A stretch of DNA of 64,000 nt from Butyrivibrio sp. NC2002 (GCF_000702265.1 NZ_JNKZ01000004.1:663457-727456); one strand, 5' to 3'; positions 54,343 through 63,060 are shown, numbered from the stretch's first letter. Made by a program: numbers and translations. Notes: generated by a model not told the origin, from the letters alone.

Positions 54343-55753
54343 CGCATACCTGAGTGTATATTTGTCACTATCTTTGTCCATCATTTTAACCCTTATAATG
54401 ACGCTTTTTGGAGGCGCACGGATTGGGGCTATAAAGATGAAAACAGAGTTGGTGACAGATATAGCCATGAATTCGGTATTAGGAGAGTATAATACCAAAC
54501 TATTCGAAAAGTACGGCCTTTTATTTGTAGACACATCCTATGGCGGAGGACAAGGCAACATAGAGAATGTAAATGAGCACTTAAGAAAGTACTTTTCCAA
54601 AAATTTTGAGCTTTCTCCCATGGGTACTCTCTTTGGCAGAAGCACGATGATGAAGACCTCTCTTGAGAATGTGGACATAACAGGTTATTCCCTTGCAACA
54701 GATGGTGATGTTTTTAAGAGGCAGGTAATAACTTACATGGAATCTGATCTCATAGGAGGAGCAGCTAAGAAAGTCAGAGAAAATGCACAAAAGCTTAAAG
54801 ATAGTGGTTATGAAGAAATAGATGTAGAAGAGGCAGCGAGGGAAAACGAGCAGGAAATAAGCGGCTCATACTATGAAGACACTGATGGCGACGGAGAGTC
54901 AGAAGAATATGAGATAGACAACCCGGCAGGAAGTGTCACATCGCAAAAAAGCATAGGAATTCTCTCACTTGCAGCTCCTTCTTTTGACGATATTTCATCA
55001 AAGGCTATAAATTCGGAAAATCTTGCTTCTAACAGGAAGTTAAAAAGAGGAACCGGGCTCGATGAGGATTTTCAAGTCAAATTTAAAGAAAAGCTTTTAT
55101 TTGATGAGTATATATTTGAAAAGTGCGGTTATTACGGAAATGAAGGCACAGACAGCGCACTTGATTATGAGCTTGAATACATATTTGCCGGAAAAGACAG
55201 TGATTATAAGAATCTTGAGGCTGTCGTAAACAGACTCTTCTTTATAAGAGAAGCATCAAATTATGTATATCTTTTATCTGATGAAAAGAAAAAGGAAGAG
55301 GCTAAAACTCTGGCACTGACAGCATCCGCGCTTTTGTTTTCCCCCGAACTTGAAGAGCCTATGACTTATGCGATCATCTTTGCATGGACTTTTGCTGAGT
55401 CAATCTCTGATCTAAGGATCCTTCTTTCAGGAGGAAAGGTACCTCTTGTAAAAACAGAAGAGAGCTGGAATATTTCAATCGGGAATCTGCTTAATTTCAG
55501 AAACAATCTGAAAAACAAAAAAGGAAGCGGCTTTAGTTATGGGGACTATCTTAAAATGCTGGTTTTTCTTAAATCTGATAAAGATAAAACCATGAGAATG
55601 ATGGACGTAGTCGAGATGAATATCAGAAAAACCAAAGGAAATGCCGGATTTAGACTGGACAACTGCATAGATGTCTATAGAGCCAGATTTACAGTAAAGG
55701 GATTTTTTTCTCAAAACATGGTCATCGAGCGAATATACGGGTATGAAATGTAA
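54257..55753 (+). CDS. Tad-associated membrane-anchored protein (DUF5702-like)
   Basis: The frame gives 498 residues from a GTG at 54257, but the true start is uncertain. The conserved part begins NAYLSVYLSLSLSIILTLIM, just beyond the pilin stop, and is a TadE/G-like N-terminal anchor. No ATG with a ribosome site exists in frame. GTG at 54257 or 54314 or a frame shift from the pilin gene are options, and each implies overlap with pilin coding sequence. The ectodomain is acidic, with an insert GDGESEEYE (about 210). It is likely a minor pilus subunit or wall-spanning factor. Confidence 0.75.
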   Translation: MCLSSRLTALSKTFLRQLKVIQNRSQECNAYLSVYLSLSLSIILTLIMTLFGGARIGAIKMKTELVTDIAMNSVLGEYNTKLFEKYGLLFVDTSYGGGQGNIENVNEHLRKYFSKNFELSPMGTLFGRSTMMKTSLENVDITGYSLATDGDVFKRQVITYMESDLIGGAAKKVRENAQKLKDSGYEEIDVEEAARENEQEISGSYYEDTDGDGESEEYEIDNPAGSVTSQKSIGILSLAAPSFDDISSKAINSENLASNRKLKRGTGLDEDFQVKFKEKLLFDEYIFEKCGYYGNEGTDSALDYELEYIFAGKDSDYKNLEAVVNRLFFIREASNYVYLLSDEKKKEEAKTLALTASALLFSPELEEPMTYAIIFAWTFAESISDLRILLSGGKVPLVKTEESWNISIGNLLNFRNNLKNKKGSGFSYGDYLKMLVFLKSDKDKTMRMMDVVEMNIRKTKGNAGFRLDNCIDVYRARFTVKGFFSQNMVIERIYGYEM

Positions 55754-55844
55754 ATAAATAATATAAAGAAGTTAGTGGAAAAGATGTCTTTTCAGGAAAC
55801 TGCAGATGACGGCCTTTTCCTTGATAAAAATCTAAAAAACTAAT

Positions 55845-56747
55845 ATGGAAAAATATAAAGAAATCAAAAACAAAACAAGAAAACTAAAAACAATAAAATT
55901 CTGTAATAAAAAATTATTCATTTTGAAAGGAATGCTTCTCCGGGCAAAAAAAGGGAAGAGGCTGTCATCTGCAGCTTCTATAACAGTTGAGGCATCTTTG
56001 GTTCTTCCACTATTTATATTCTTCTTTGTAAATATTCTTGGAGCATTTGACATTCTGAAGCTTCAATGTGATATGGAGGCTGCTCTTCATCAAACAGGAA
56101 GTGAAATAATGGAATCGGCTGGAATTCTTCGTCATATTAAGGAAGGTGAAGAACCCGGTGTTATAAAAGGCGCTTTAAGCGCAGCTTATGCAGGGAAAAG
56201 GGTCAGGGATTATCTGGGCGAAGAATACCTTGATAACAGCTGCGTTGTAAACAAGTCATCCGGTCTGTCCTTTGCGGAATCAGCGTTCTTATCTGACGGA
56301 GATATTATTGATATCGTAGCTTCTTACAAGGTTCATCCCATTCTGGGAATTGTAGAATTCACAAATTTTCCTATGGAATCAAGATTTTACGGTCACGCAT
56401 TTACCGGTTATAACGGCGATGCAAAGGCGGAGGATTCAAGTAAAGAGGAGGAAATGGTCTATGTTACAGAACACGGCAGTGTGTATCATAGGAGCCTTTC
56501 CTGCTCGCATCTTAATTTCTCGGTAAGAGCGGTTGATTTTAAAAATGTATCGTCTCAAAGGAATGTAGACAGATGCAAGTATTACCAGTGTGAATACTGC
56601 AAAAAGGCAACCGGCGGAACGGTTTTTATAACAGATTACGGAAATAGATATCATACAAATGTCAATTGCTCCGGCCTTAAAAGGACGATTTTTACAATAC
56701 CAATCTCGCAGGCCCATGGAAAGGGACCCTGCAGTGAATGCGGCTAA
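55845..56747 (+). CDS. TadE-like protein with two C-terminal YH/Cys modules
   Basis: The protein has 300 residues. A basic N-terminus is followed by the TadE-type segment SITVEASLVLPLFIFFF (about 46-62). The ectodomain ends in two related modules of about 45 residues, VYVTEHGSVYH-x6-C and VFITDYGNRYH-x5-C, each closing with paired cysteines (CKYYQCEYC and CSEC). These look like small metal or disulfide modules and may bind an extracellular ligand. The 91 bp upstream hold a 19-codon ORF (55784-55843) that I do not count as a gene. Confidence 0.82.
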   Translation: MEKYKEIKNKTRKLKTIKFCNKKLFILKGMLLRAKKGKRLSSAASITVEASLVLPLFIFFFVNILGAFDILKLQCDMEAALHQTGSEIMESAGILRHIKEGEEPGVIKGALSAAYAGKRVRDYLGEEYLDNSCVVNKSSGLSFAESAFLSDGDIIDIVASYKVHPILGIVEFTNFPMESRFYGHAFTGYNGDAKAEDSSKEEEMVYVTEHGSVYHRSLSCSHLNFSVRAVDFKNVSSQRNVDRCKYYQCEYCKKATGGTVFITDYGNRYHTNVNCSGLKRTIFTIPISQAHGKGPCSECG

Positions 56748-56763
56748 TGAGAGGAGATTTATT

Positions 56764-57228
56764 ATGCAGTCACTTACTAATGCATTTAGCACTGTATGTG
56801 TTTTTCAATTAGCAGTAATGGCTATTCTTTTAGCTTGCGCTATAGAGGATATAAAAAGAAAGAGAATCTCGGTAATATATCCTGCAGTGCTTTTTGCACT
56901 TATACTTATATTTCAGCTATACCTGGTATACGAAAAAAGATTTGATATAAAATTGCTTGCTATTTCCCTTATCCCCGGGATTGTGATGCTTATTTTATCT
57001 TTCTTATCGGACAGATCACTTGGAGCAGGAGATGGAATAATGACATTATTTATGGGTCCTATTCTTGGCGCCCGGGTAACATTTTTCGCAATAGTCATCG
57101 CGCTTTTTTTGTCAGCATTTGTCAGCGGTTTTTTGATCATATTTAAAAAGGCAAAGAAAACAGAAAGCTTTGCATTTATACCATGCATTTTAATTGGAGT
57201 AGGGGTATCGATATATGCGTTTTGCTAA
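56764..57228 (+). CDS. Second prepilin peptidase-like protein of the Tad locus
   Basis: The 154-residue polytopic membrane protein has the A24 aspartyl protease pattern: the first Asp in CAIEDIKRKRIS and the second in SLGAGDGIM. I start at the ATG at 56764 (GAGGAG eight bases upstream) rather than in the open frame from 56659, which overlaps the upstream gene by 89 bases. Two peptidases in one Tad locus suggest different substrates, perhaps pilin for one and TadE-like proteins for the other. The stop overlaps the next start by 14 bases. Confidence 0.88.
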   Translation: MQSLTNAFSTVCVFQLAVMAILLACAIEDIKRKRISVIYPAVLFALILIFQLYLVYEKRFDIKLLAISLIPGIVMLILSFLSDRSLGAGDGIMTLFMGPILGARVTFFAIVIALFLSAFVSGFLIIFKKAKKTESFAFIPCILIGVGVSIYAFC

Positions 57229-57709
57229 TAGACAAAGACGATCATTAAAGACACAAATCCCTGCATACATGTCTGTAGAAGCTTCTTTTGTTGTTCCCAC
57301 TGCAATCCTTATCATTGCATTTATCATTTACCTTGCCTTTTTCATGTATGCAAGGTGCATATTGTCGCAGGATCTCTACCTTATAGGATTTAGGGCATCT
57401 GCTTATTATGAAGATCAAGGCTATAATAGCGCGGCAGATTATGCAGAGGATAGGAAAACTGCTCAGTTTAAAAACAAATACTTTGGGAGCAGCATTCCCG
57501 AAACCAAGGTAACAACTAAGGGACGGGATATTTTTATTGAAGGAAAAATAACTACAGGTCACAGGGCTCTTGGAAGCTATTTTAAGAAACTTGAAGATAA
57601 ATGGGAGTTTACCCAAAAGGCAAGGATAAGAGATACCGATCCGAGAGAAAAGCTTCGGAAGCTGAAAAGACTTAAAGATATTGCAGAGCTTGCAGGAAAA
57701 AGAAAATAG
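57215..57709 (+). CDS. TadE/TadG-like pseudopilin
   Basis: The 164-residue protein has a basic N-terminus (RQRRSLKTQ), then YMSVEASFVVPTAILIIAFII, the TadE-like signal and anchor helix. A short ectodomain and a Lys/Arg-rich C-terminal tail follow (EKLRKLKRLKDIAELAGKRK). It overlaps the second peptidase gene, its likely processing enzyme. Confidence 0.85.
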   Translation: MRFANRQRRSLKTQIPAYMSVEASFVVPTAILIIAFIIYLAFFMYARCILSQDLYLIGFRASAYYEDQGYNSAADYAEDRKTAQFKNKYFGSSIPETKVTTKGRDIFIEGKITTGHRALGSYFKKLEDKWEFTQKARIRDTDPREKLRKLKRLKDIAELAGKRK

Positions 57710-57729
57710 AAACACTATTTGGAGGAAAG

Positions 57730-59043
57730 ATGGAATTTAGGTTTTACAGAGAATTGAAACATAACTATTTTGTGATAGATGCAGATGAAGAAGACCTTTC
57801 TGATTATCAGTACAAGATGCTGGAAAATAATAAGGTAAATGGGATTATTCCACTTGATTTAAGGCGCATGGACAACAGATGCGCTTTTTATTACGAAATA
57901 GATTCAAAGCAGAGTATGTCTGTAAGATATCAGACAGAGAAAATGGGTTACGATAAGGTGATGGTGTTTTTGCAGGACTACATTGAAACCTGTAAAAATC
58001 TTGAGGAATATCTACTTGATGATAAATGTCTCATCGTCAATGAAGACTTTATATTTGAGGATTTACCTACCGGAAAGTTTTTCTTCATATACAAATTAGG
58101 AGGAGATGAATGCAGCAAGGATTTAGGAAGCCTTTTGATCGACCTTACCGACTTATCAGATGAAAAAGCATCCGACCTTGTATACGACATATGCGACATT
58201 ACAAAAGAAGTATTTTCCTATCATTCATTGGAACAAATTATAAATAAACAAAAAGGCTATATTTCGGATGACATTTTTGAAGAAGATGAAGAGCATAATG
58301 TTAAAGTTATGCCTCGGGAAGGTGATTCCACACAGAACTATGCTTTCGATGGATATTTAGATGAAAATGATAACGATGATTACGAAAAGAGCTTTGAAGC
58401 ATATCCTGATACATCAAAAAAGAGCAGGAAATTTCAGCTATCAGGACGATTGTCATTTCTTCTTGGCGGATTGTTTCTAATAGTAGCAGGAGCACTTATT
58501 TATCTGAGGATATTTTTCTACCTCACATACGAAGAGGGACTTATCGACCTTGGAACATTTATGGTTTCGATCATGATGTCTCTTATCTGCTTTATTCAGG
58601 GATTTAGAAAAAAGCCAAGGAAAGATGTACTCGAAGATAAATATGAGGATGACGAAGATATAACGGATAGTGACCAGGATCTTTATTCTGACAACGAATA
58701 TGATGACGAAGAAACGGTTCTTTTGGGATTTGACCTCTCAGAGCCCCAAAGGACCCTGCGAGGCATTGATGAAATGGAGGGTACGGTTTTCCACCTTAAT
58801 GACAATGAAATGACAATAGGTAAGAACCCTGCAGGCAATGACTTTTCTATAAAAGAGCCTACTGTATCCAGGATGCATGCACGTCTTTTTTGGGAAGATA
58901 ATGATAACGAGTATTCAATATGCGATGCCGGATCAAAAAACGGGACATTTGTAAACGGAAGAAAGCTTCAAAAAAATAAGAAAAGACTCCTCAAAAAAGG
59001 GGACAAGGTTTCTTTTGGAAAGTGCTCTTTTGCATATATTTAA
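57730..59043 (+). CDS. FHA-domain membrane protein with DUF6382-like N-terminus
   Basis: The protein has 437 residues. The N-terminal domain (about 1-180, RFYRELKHNYFVIDA) resembles DUF6382. After an acidic linker, two membrane segments (about 238-262 and 275-293) precede an acidic stretch and a C-terminal FHA domain (about 350-437: MTIGKNPAGNDFSI, TVSRMHARLFW, SKNGTFVNGR). It is the last gene of the Tad operon, with GGAGGA before the ATG. FHA proteins bind phosphothreonine, so the pilus may be under kinase control too. Confidence 0.88.
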   Translation: MEFRFYRELKHNYFVIDADEEDLSDYQYKMLENNKVNGIIPLDLRRMDNRCAFYYEIDSKQSMSVRYQTEKMGYDKVMVFLQDYIETCKNLEEYLLDDKCLIVNEDFIFEDLPTGKFFFIYKLGGDECSKDLGSLLIDLTDLSDEKASDLVYDICDITKEVFSYHSLEQIINKQKGYISDDIFEEDEEHNVKVMPREGDSTQNYAFDGYLDENDNDDYEKSFEAYPDTSKKSRKFQLSGRLSFLLGGLFLIVAGALIYLRIFFYLTYEEGLIDLGTFMVSIMMSLICFIQGFRKKPRKDVLEDKYEDDEDITDSDQDLYSDNEYDDEETVLLGFDLSEPQRTLRGIDEMEGTVFHLNDNEMTIGKNPAGNDFSIKEPTVSRMHARLFWEDNDNEYSICDAGSKNGTFVNGRKLQKNKKRLLKKGDKVSFGKCSFAYI

Positions 59044-59066
59044 AGCAAATATGAAATTCCAAAGTG

Positions 59067-59075
59067 TGGTATAAT
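59067..59075 (+). promoter_or_regulatory. Extended -10 promoter of the flavodoxin/SCP2 gene
   Basis: TGGTATAAT lies 33 bp before the start codon. Confidence 0.55.
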
Positions 59076-59107
59076 AAGCATTATTTTATAATCCATGGGG
59101 GCTCTGT

Positions 59108-60109
59108 ATGAAAATTAATATATATTATGGCGGCAGGGGGATAATCGACGATCCGACTCTCTATGTTATTTCCAGAATGAGTGATGTTTTTAAAGAATTA
59201 AATGTTCAGGTTGAGCAGTTTAATCTGTTTGAGCAAAAGAACGGAATAACTGCACTTCCTGCGACTTTGAAAAATGCTGATGGAGTGATCCTTGCTTCAA
59301 CTGTTGAATGGTTTGGAGTAGGAGGCTATATCCATCAGTTTCTTGATGCTTGCTGGCTTTATGGGGACAAGAATAAATTATCTGGTCTTTACATGGCTCC
59401 GGTTGTCATGTCAACAACACACGGTGAACGTGAAGGAATGATGGAGCTTTCAAGCGCATGGGAGATACTCGGAGGAATTCCTTTAGACGGACTTTGCGGG
59501 TATATAGCAGATTTTTCATCTTTTGAAAGTAATGACAGTTATAAGAACCTTATCGAGAAAAAGGCTGAAAACATATACAGAAGCATGAGCCAGAAGATGG
59601 AATCGCTTCCTACAAGTAATCAGGCGGTAGAGCATGCTGTTTCAAAAACGAAGATGAATGATTTTACTCCGCAGGAAACGGAAGCCCTTTCAAGATATAT
59701 CTCCAACGAAGAATACGTTCAGAAGCAGAAAGAAGATATTCAGGAACTGAGCAGCATTTTCAGGAATAAAATGGACAAGGAGCATGCCGCTGAGCACACA
59801 GAAGACTTTATAAGCAGCTTAAAGAGCCATTTTAAGCCTGTGGCAGGACTTCATGCGGTTTATCAGATAACACTTCTTGATCAGATAAAGGACAGAGATA
59901 TAAACATAAAAATAGAAAACAGCGCTATAGAAATTAAGCTTGGAGAGGCAGCAGGCTGTGACGTTCATGCTTCTTTAAATACTGATGTGCTCGAGCAGAT
60001 AACATCCGGAAGAATGACATTCCAGAGAGCTTTCATGGAGGGGAATCTAAAAATGAAGGGAGACTTCAAACTGCTGAGAAATATGGATCAGCTGTTTGAT
60101 TTTAAATAA
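59108..60109 (+). CDS. Flavodoxin-like NAD(P)H reductase fused to an SCP2 domain
   Basis: The 333-residue protein has an N-terminal flavodoxin-like fold (about 1-160) with INIYYGGRGI in place of the usual phosphate loop and ADGVILASTVEWFGVGGYIHQFLDA, typical of FMN reductases. A linker (160-225) leads to a C-terminal SCP2-type lipid-binding domain (about 235-333) ending SGRMTFQRAFMEGNLKMKGDF. The fusion suggests a flavoprotein acting on a hydrophobic substrate; the substrate is unknown. It begins a unit that continues with the rhomboid and HIT genes. Confidence 0.85.
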   Translation: MKINIYYGGRGIIDDPTLYVISRMSDVFKELNVQVEQFNLFEQKNGITALPATLKNADGVILASTVEWFGVGGYIHQFLDACWLYGDKNKLSGLYMAPVVMSTTHGEREGMMELSSAWEILGGIPLDGLCGYIADFSSFESNDSYKNLIEKKAENIYRSMSQKMESLPTSNQAVEHAVSKTKMNDFTPQETEALSRYISNEEYVQKQKEDIQELSSIFRNKMDKEHAAEHTEDFISSLKSHFKPVAGLHAVYQITLLDQIKDRDINIKIENSAIEIKLGEAAGCDVHASLNTDVLEQITSGRMTFQRAFMEGNLKMKGDFKLLRNMDQLFDFK

Positions 60110-60111
60110 TT

Positions 60112-60750
60112 TTGGGAGATTATACAGAAGTTTTTTGGACGAGGCAAAAGAGACTGCTTCTGACATCGTACGTAAACCTGGCATTTGTGATCATAAATGT
60201 TCTGGTATATCTGGCCACATATATCTTTGGAGATGCGATATATGAATATGGAACAAACTATTATATAAGAGTTGTTGACATGGACGAGTATTATAGGCTC
60301 TTTACATGTATGTTCATACACTTTACCGCGGATCATCTTTTCAGTAATATGCTGGTTCTTTTGTTTATAGGTGCCAATGTGGAGCACGATATAGGGCATA
60401 TAGAATATTTTATTCTATATATAGCTTCCGGGATAATTGCAAGCATAGTCAGTACCATAAGTAATTTAAAAACAATGCACTATGACCTTTCCTATGGAGC
60501 AAGCGGAGCTGTATATGGAATTATGGGTGCAATTGTAGTCATTGCTTTATTTGGCAGAAAAAAACTCGCTTCAGGAAAGAACTTCCTAATAAGGGTTTTT
60601 GTTGTTATTGCGTTAAACATTTATGACAGCGTGATAAATACGAGAGTTGACGGCGCAGCACACATTGGTGGTCTTGTAGCCGGAATCATAATCACGCTTT
60701 TTATAACACTTATTTTCATGAAAGAATACACGATGGAGGAATGGGTATGA
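60112..60750 (+). CDS. Rhomboid family intramembrane serine protease
   Basis: The 212-residue polytopic protein has the rhomboid signature: HFTADHLFSNM, the catalytic Ser in YGASGAVYGIMG and the catalytic His in AAHIGGLVAG. The start is uncertain: the frame opens at 60106 and the only standard codon is TTG at 60112, which lies before, not after, the GGGAG at 60114. Its end overlaps the HIT gene start in an ATGA. Confidence 0.9.
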   Translation: MGDYTEVFWTRQKRLLLTSYVNLAFVIINVLVYLATYIFGDAIYEYGTNYYIRVVDMDEYYRLFTCMFIHFTADHLFSNMLVLLFIGANVEHDIGHIEYFILYIASGIIASIVSTISNLKTMHYDLSYGASGAVYGIMGAIVVIALFGRKKLASGKNFLIRVFVVIALNIYDSVINTRVDGAAHIGGLVAGIIITLFITLIFMKEYTMEEWV

Positions 60751-61154
60751 CAGATTCAAACTGCATTTTCTGCAAACTAGCAAATGGGGTATTTCCCACA
60801 AATAAGATTTATGAGGACGATAACTTTACAGTAATCCTTGATAACGGTCCTGCAACTAAGGGACACGCACTGATCCTTCCCAAGGAGCATTATGAAAATA
60901 TCTATGAACTTCCGGAAGAAACAGCTGCAGAAGCAATGAAACTTGCTAAGAAGCTTTCTATAAAGCTTAAAGAGAGACTTTCTGCTGATGGTATTAACCT
61001 TGTTCAGAATAATGGAGAATGCGCCGGACAGACAGTAAATCATTTTCATCTTCATGTGATTCCCAGATACAAGGATGACAATCAACACATATTATGGAAA
61101 CCTACACAGCCAACAGATGAAGAATTAAAAGCTATTTGCAAAAAGCTTCAATGA
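60747..61154 (+). CDS. HIT family hydrolase
   Basis: The 135-residue histidine-triad protein has CIFCKLANG at the N-terminus (zinc-type C-x-x-C), NNGECAGQTVNHFHLHVIPR with the triad HxHxH, and KGHALILPKEHY. It hydrolyses nucleoside phosphoramidates or dinucleotides. The ATG at 60747 overlaps the rhomboid stop and has GGAGG seven bases upstream; the ATG at 60741 would be too close. Confidence 0.94.
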   Translation: MTDSNCIFCKLANGVFPTNKIYEDDNFTVILDNGPATKGHALILPKEHYENIYELPEETAAEAMKLAKKLSIKLKERLSADGINLVQNNGECAGQTVNHFHLHVIPRYKDDNQHILWKPTQPTDEELKAICKKLQ

Positions 61155-61198
61155 TTCTATTATTTCACTGATCACATGTAACATGGATGGAAAAATTG

Positions 61199-62041
61199 AT
61201 GCGTTCTATTAATGTAAAAGAAATTGTAGAGGCAGTCAGAAACCTCTGCATAGATGCGAATTATACACTCACAGATGATATGAAAAATGCGCTTAAAAGG
61301 GGCATGGAAGAAGAGAAATCTCCTTTAGGCAGGAAAATATTAAGCCAGCTTCAGGAAAACCTTAAAATAGCCCGGGAAGGCCAAATACCTATATGTCAGG
61401 ATACAGGTATGGCCGTGTTTTTTATAGAAGTAGGTCAGGACGTACATATAGAGGGAGGCCTTCTTACAGATGCTGTAAATGAAGGTGTCCGCCGTGGCTA
61501 TACAGAAGGATACTTAAGAAAATCTGTAGTATCGGATCCTCTTATCAGAAACAATACAGGTGATAACACACCTGCTGTCATTCACTATGATATAGTGGAG
61601 GGAGATAAGCTAAAGATAACTATAGCTCCCAAAGGATTTGGGTCAGAGAATATGAGCAGAGTATTCATGCTTAAACCCGCAGACGGGGAGGAAGGCGTGA
61701 AACAGGCAATTGTTCAGGCAGTTAAAGATGCCGGTCCCAACGCATGTCCTCCTATGGTAATAGGAGTTGGCATCGGAGGAACCTTCGAAAAATGCGCCCT
61801 TTTGGCCAAAAAAGCACTTACTCGTGAAGTAGGAGTGCATTCTGACATCCCTTATGTGAAAAAGATGGAAGAAGAAGTACTTGCGACAATTAATAAAACA
61901 GGTATTGGTCCCGGCGGACTTGGTGGAAGCACAACTGCTCTTGCAGTAAATATAGACACCTATGCTACGCATATAGCAGGTCTTCCTGTTGCGGTAAATA
62001 TCTGCTGTCATGTAAACAGACACAGAACCGCGATTTTATAA
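61199..62041 (+). CDS. Class I (Fe-S) fumarate hydratase, alpha subunit
   Basis: The 280-residue protein carries the three cluster cysteines of the class I fumarase/tartrate dehydratase alpha subunit, in PICQDTGMAVFF, NACPPMVIGVGIGGTFEKC and INICCHVNRH. With the next gene it forms the 4Fe-4S enzyme interconverting fumarate and malate. An ATG at 61187 is also in frame; the one at 61199 gives the usual family start (RSINVKEIVEAV). Confidence 0.94.
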   Translation: MRSINVKEIVEAVRNLCIDANYTLTDDMKNALKRGMEEEKSPLGRKILSQLQENLKIAREGQIPICQDTGMAVFFIEVGQDVHIEGGLLTDAVNEGVRRGYTEGYLRKSVVSDPLIRNNTGDNTPAVIHYDIVEGDKLKITIAPKGFGSENMSRVFMLKPADGEEGVKQAIVQAVKDAGPNACPPMVIGVGIGGTFEKCALLAKKALTREVGVHSDIPYVKKMEEEVLATINKTGIGPGGLGGSTTALAVNIDTYATHIAGLPVAVNICCHVNRHRTAIL

Positions 62042-62069
62042 TCGATGATCACAGATTGAGAGGTATCTG

Positions 62070-62645
62070 ATGGATTACAAACTAAGTGCGCCCTTCGACA
62101 GGGAGATTATCAAAAAGCTTCATATAGGAGATATGGTTTACATATCGGGAATTATATATACTGCAAGAGATGCAGCGCATAAAAGAATGCAGGATACTCT
62201 TGATAGAGGAGAAAAGCTTCCGATAGAAATAGATGGGAATGTTATATACTACATGGGACCTTCACCTGCCAGAGAAGGAAGACCAATAGGCTCTGCGGGA
62301 CCGACAACAGCAAGCAGAATGGACAAATATGCTCCGAATTTGCTCGATCTTGGACTTGCCGGAATGATTGGAAAAGGAAAAAGATCACCTGAAGTTATTG
62401 AAGCTATAAAAAGAAACAAGGCAGTGTACCTTGCAGCAATAGGAGGAGCAGGAGCTCTTCTTTCCAATGCTATAGTGAAGTCCGATATAGTTGCTTATGA
62501 TGATCTGGGAACAGAGGCAATAAGACAGCTTACAGTAGAGGATTTTCCTGCTATAGTAGTCGTTGACTCAGAAGGAAATAATTTATACGAAACCGCTATA
62601 AATGAATTTTTGAATGATTATGGCAAATCAGAAATTGTAGAATGA
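62070..62645 (+). CDS. Class I (Fe-S) fumarate hydratase, beta subunit
   Basis: The 191-residue beta subunit has YYMGPSPAREGRPIGSAGPTTASRM, LGLAGMIGKGKRS and AIGGAGALLSN, all typical. It lies 28 bp behind the alpha subunit with AGAGG before the ATG. Separate alpha and beta genes are the common form in clostridia. Confidence 0.95.
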   Translation: MDYKLSAPFDREIIKKLHIGDMVYISGIIYTARDAAHKRMQDTLDRGEKLPIEIDGNVIYYMGPSPAREGRPIGSAGPTTASRMDKYAPNLLDLGLAGMIGKGKRSPEVIEAIKRNKAVYLAAIGGAGALLSNAIVKSDIVAYDDLGTEAIRQLTVEDFPAIVVVDSEGNNLYETAINEFLNDYGKSEIVE

Positions 62646-62680
62646 TTTCTGACTATTTCTGACTATTTGGAAAAGACTGG

Positions 62681-62709
62681 TTGACAATGCAATATTACAT
62701 CTGTATAAT
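62681..62709 (+). promoter_or_regulatory. Consensus sigma-A promoter of tRNA-Ser
   Basis: TTGACA (62681-62686), a 17-bp spacer and TATAAT (62704-62709), a full consensus match, about 70 bp before the tRNA. Confidence 0.92.
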
Positions 62710-62778
62710 TACTTTTGCGTTAGAGATATTTATGATAATGCATACAACCAAATACCATTTGGTAGAGGGTTCAGACAT

Positions 62779-62866
62779 GGAGTAATACTCAAGTGGCTGA
62801 AGAGGCGCCCCTGCTAAGGGTGTAGACCGTTCACGCGGTGCGAGGGTTCAAATCCCTCTTACTCCG
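62779..62866 (+). tRNA. tRNA-Ser (anticodon GCT)
   Basis: This class II tRNA has acceptor GGAGTAA/TTACTCC with discriminator G, anticodon stem and loop CCCCTGCTAAGGGG, a long variable arm (ACCGTTCACGCGGT) and a T arm GGTTCAAATCC. No CCA is encoded. It reads AGC and AGT codons. Confidence 0.95.
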
Positions 62867-62878
62867 TTCAAAATTTTT

Positions 62879-62902
62879 CCCGGCTTATGGCCGGGATTTT
62901 TT
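62879..62902 (+). terminator. Terminator of tRNA-Ser
   Basis: The stem CCCGGC/GCCGGG (62879-62884 with 62890-62895) is followed by ATTTTTT. Confidence 0.88.
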
Positions 62903-63060
62903 GTTGAATAGGAAATTTCTCCGAAATTCCTATTCAATAAAAAACGCTCCGCGAGGATGCGCACTCGCGCGAAAGGAAAATGTTGCATTTTGCAACCGCG
63001 CTCGGCGCGAGAATGTCGCGAGCGACATTCTTTTCTTATTGAAAAAAGAATTTCCCAAGC
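62903..63060. repeat. GC-rich palindromic repeat block between tRNA-Ser and the rRNA operon
   Basis: A near-perfect inverted repeat (62904-62919 with 62923-62937, one extra base) is followed by GC-rich sequence with GTTGC/GCAAC and a perfect palindrome GAATGTCGC/GCGACATTC (63013-63021 with 63024-63032) and TTTTC. Composition differs sharply from the AT-rich flanks. It has the look of a REP- or MITE-like intergenic element. The 84-codon open frame through it is a by-product, since it reads internal repeats (ARKENVA, ARRENVA). Confidence 0.6.

Noticed and set aside
55784..55843. 19-codon ORF between the DUF5702-like and TadE-like genes
   Set aside because: It has no good ribosome site and no recognisable product; it could be a leader peptide but the evidence is too thin.
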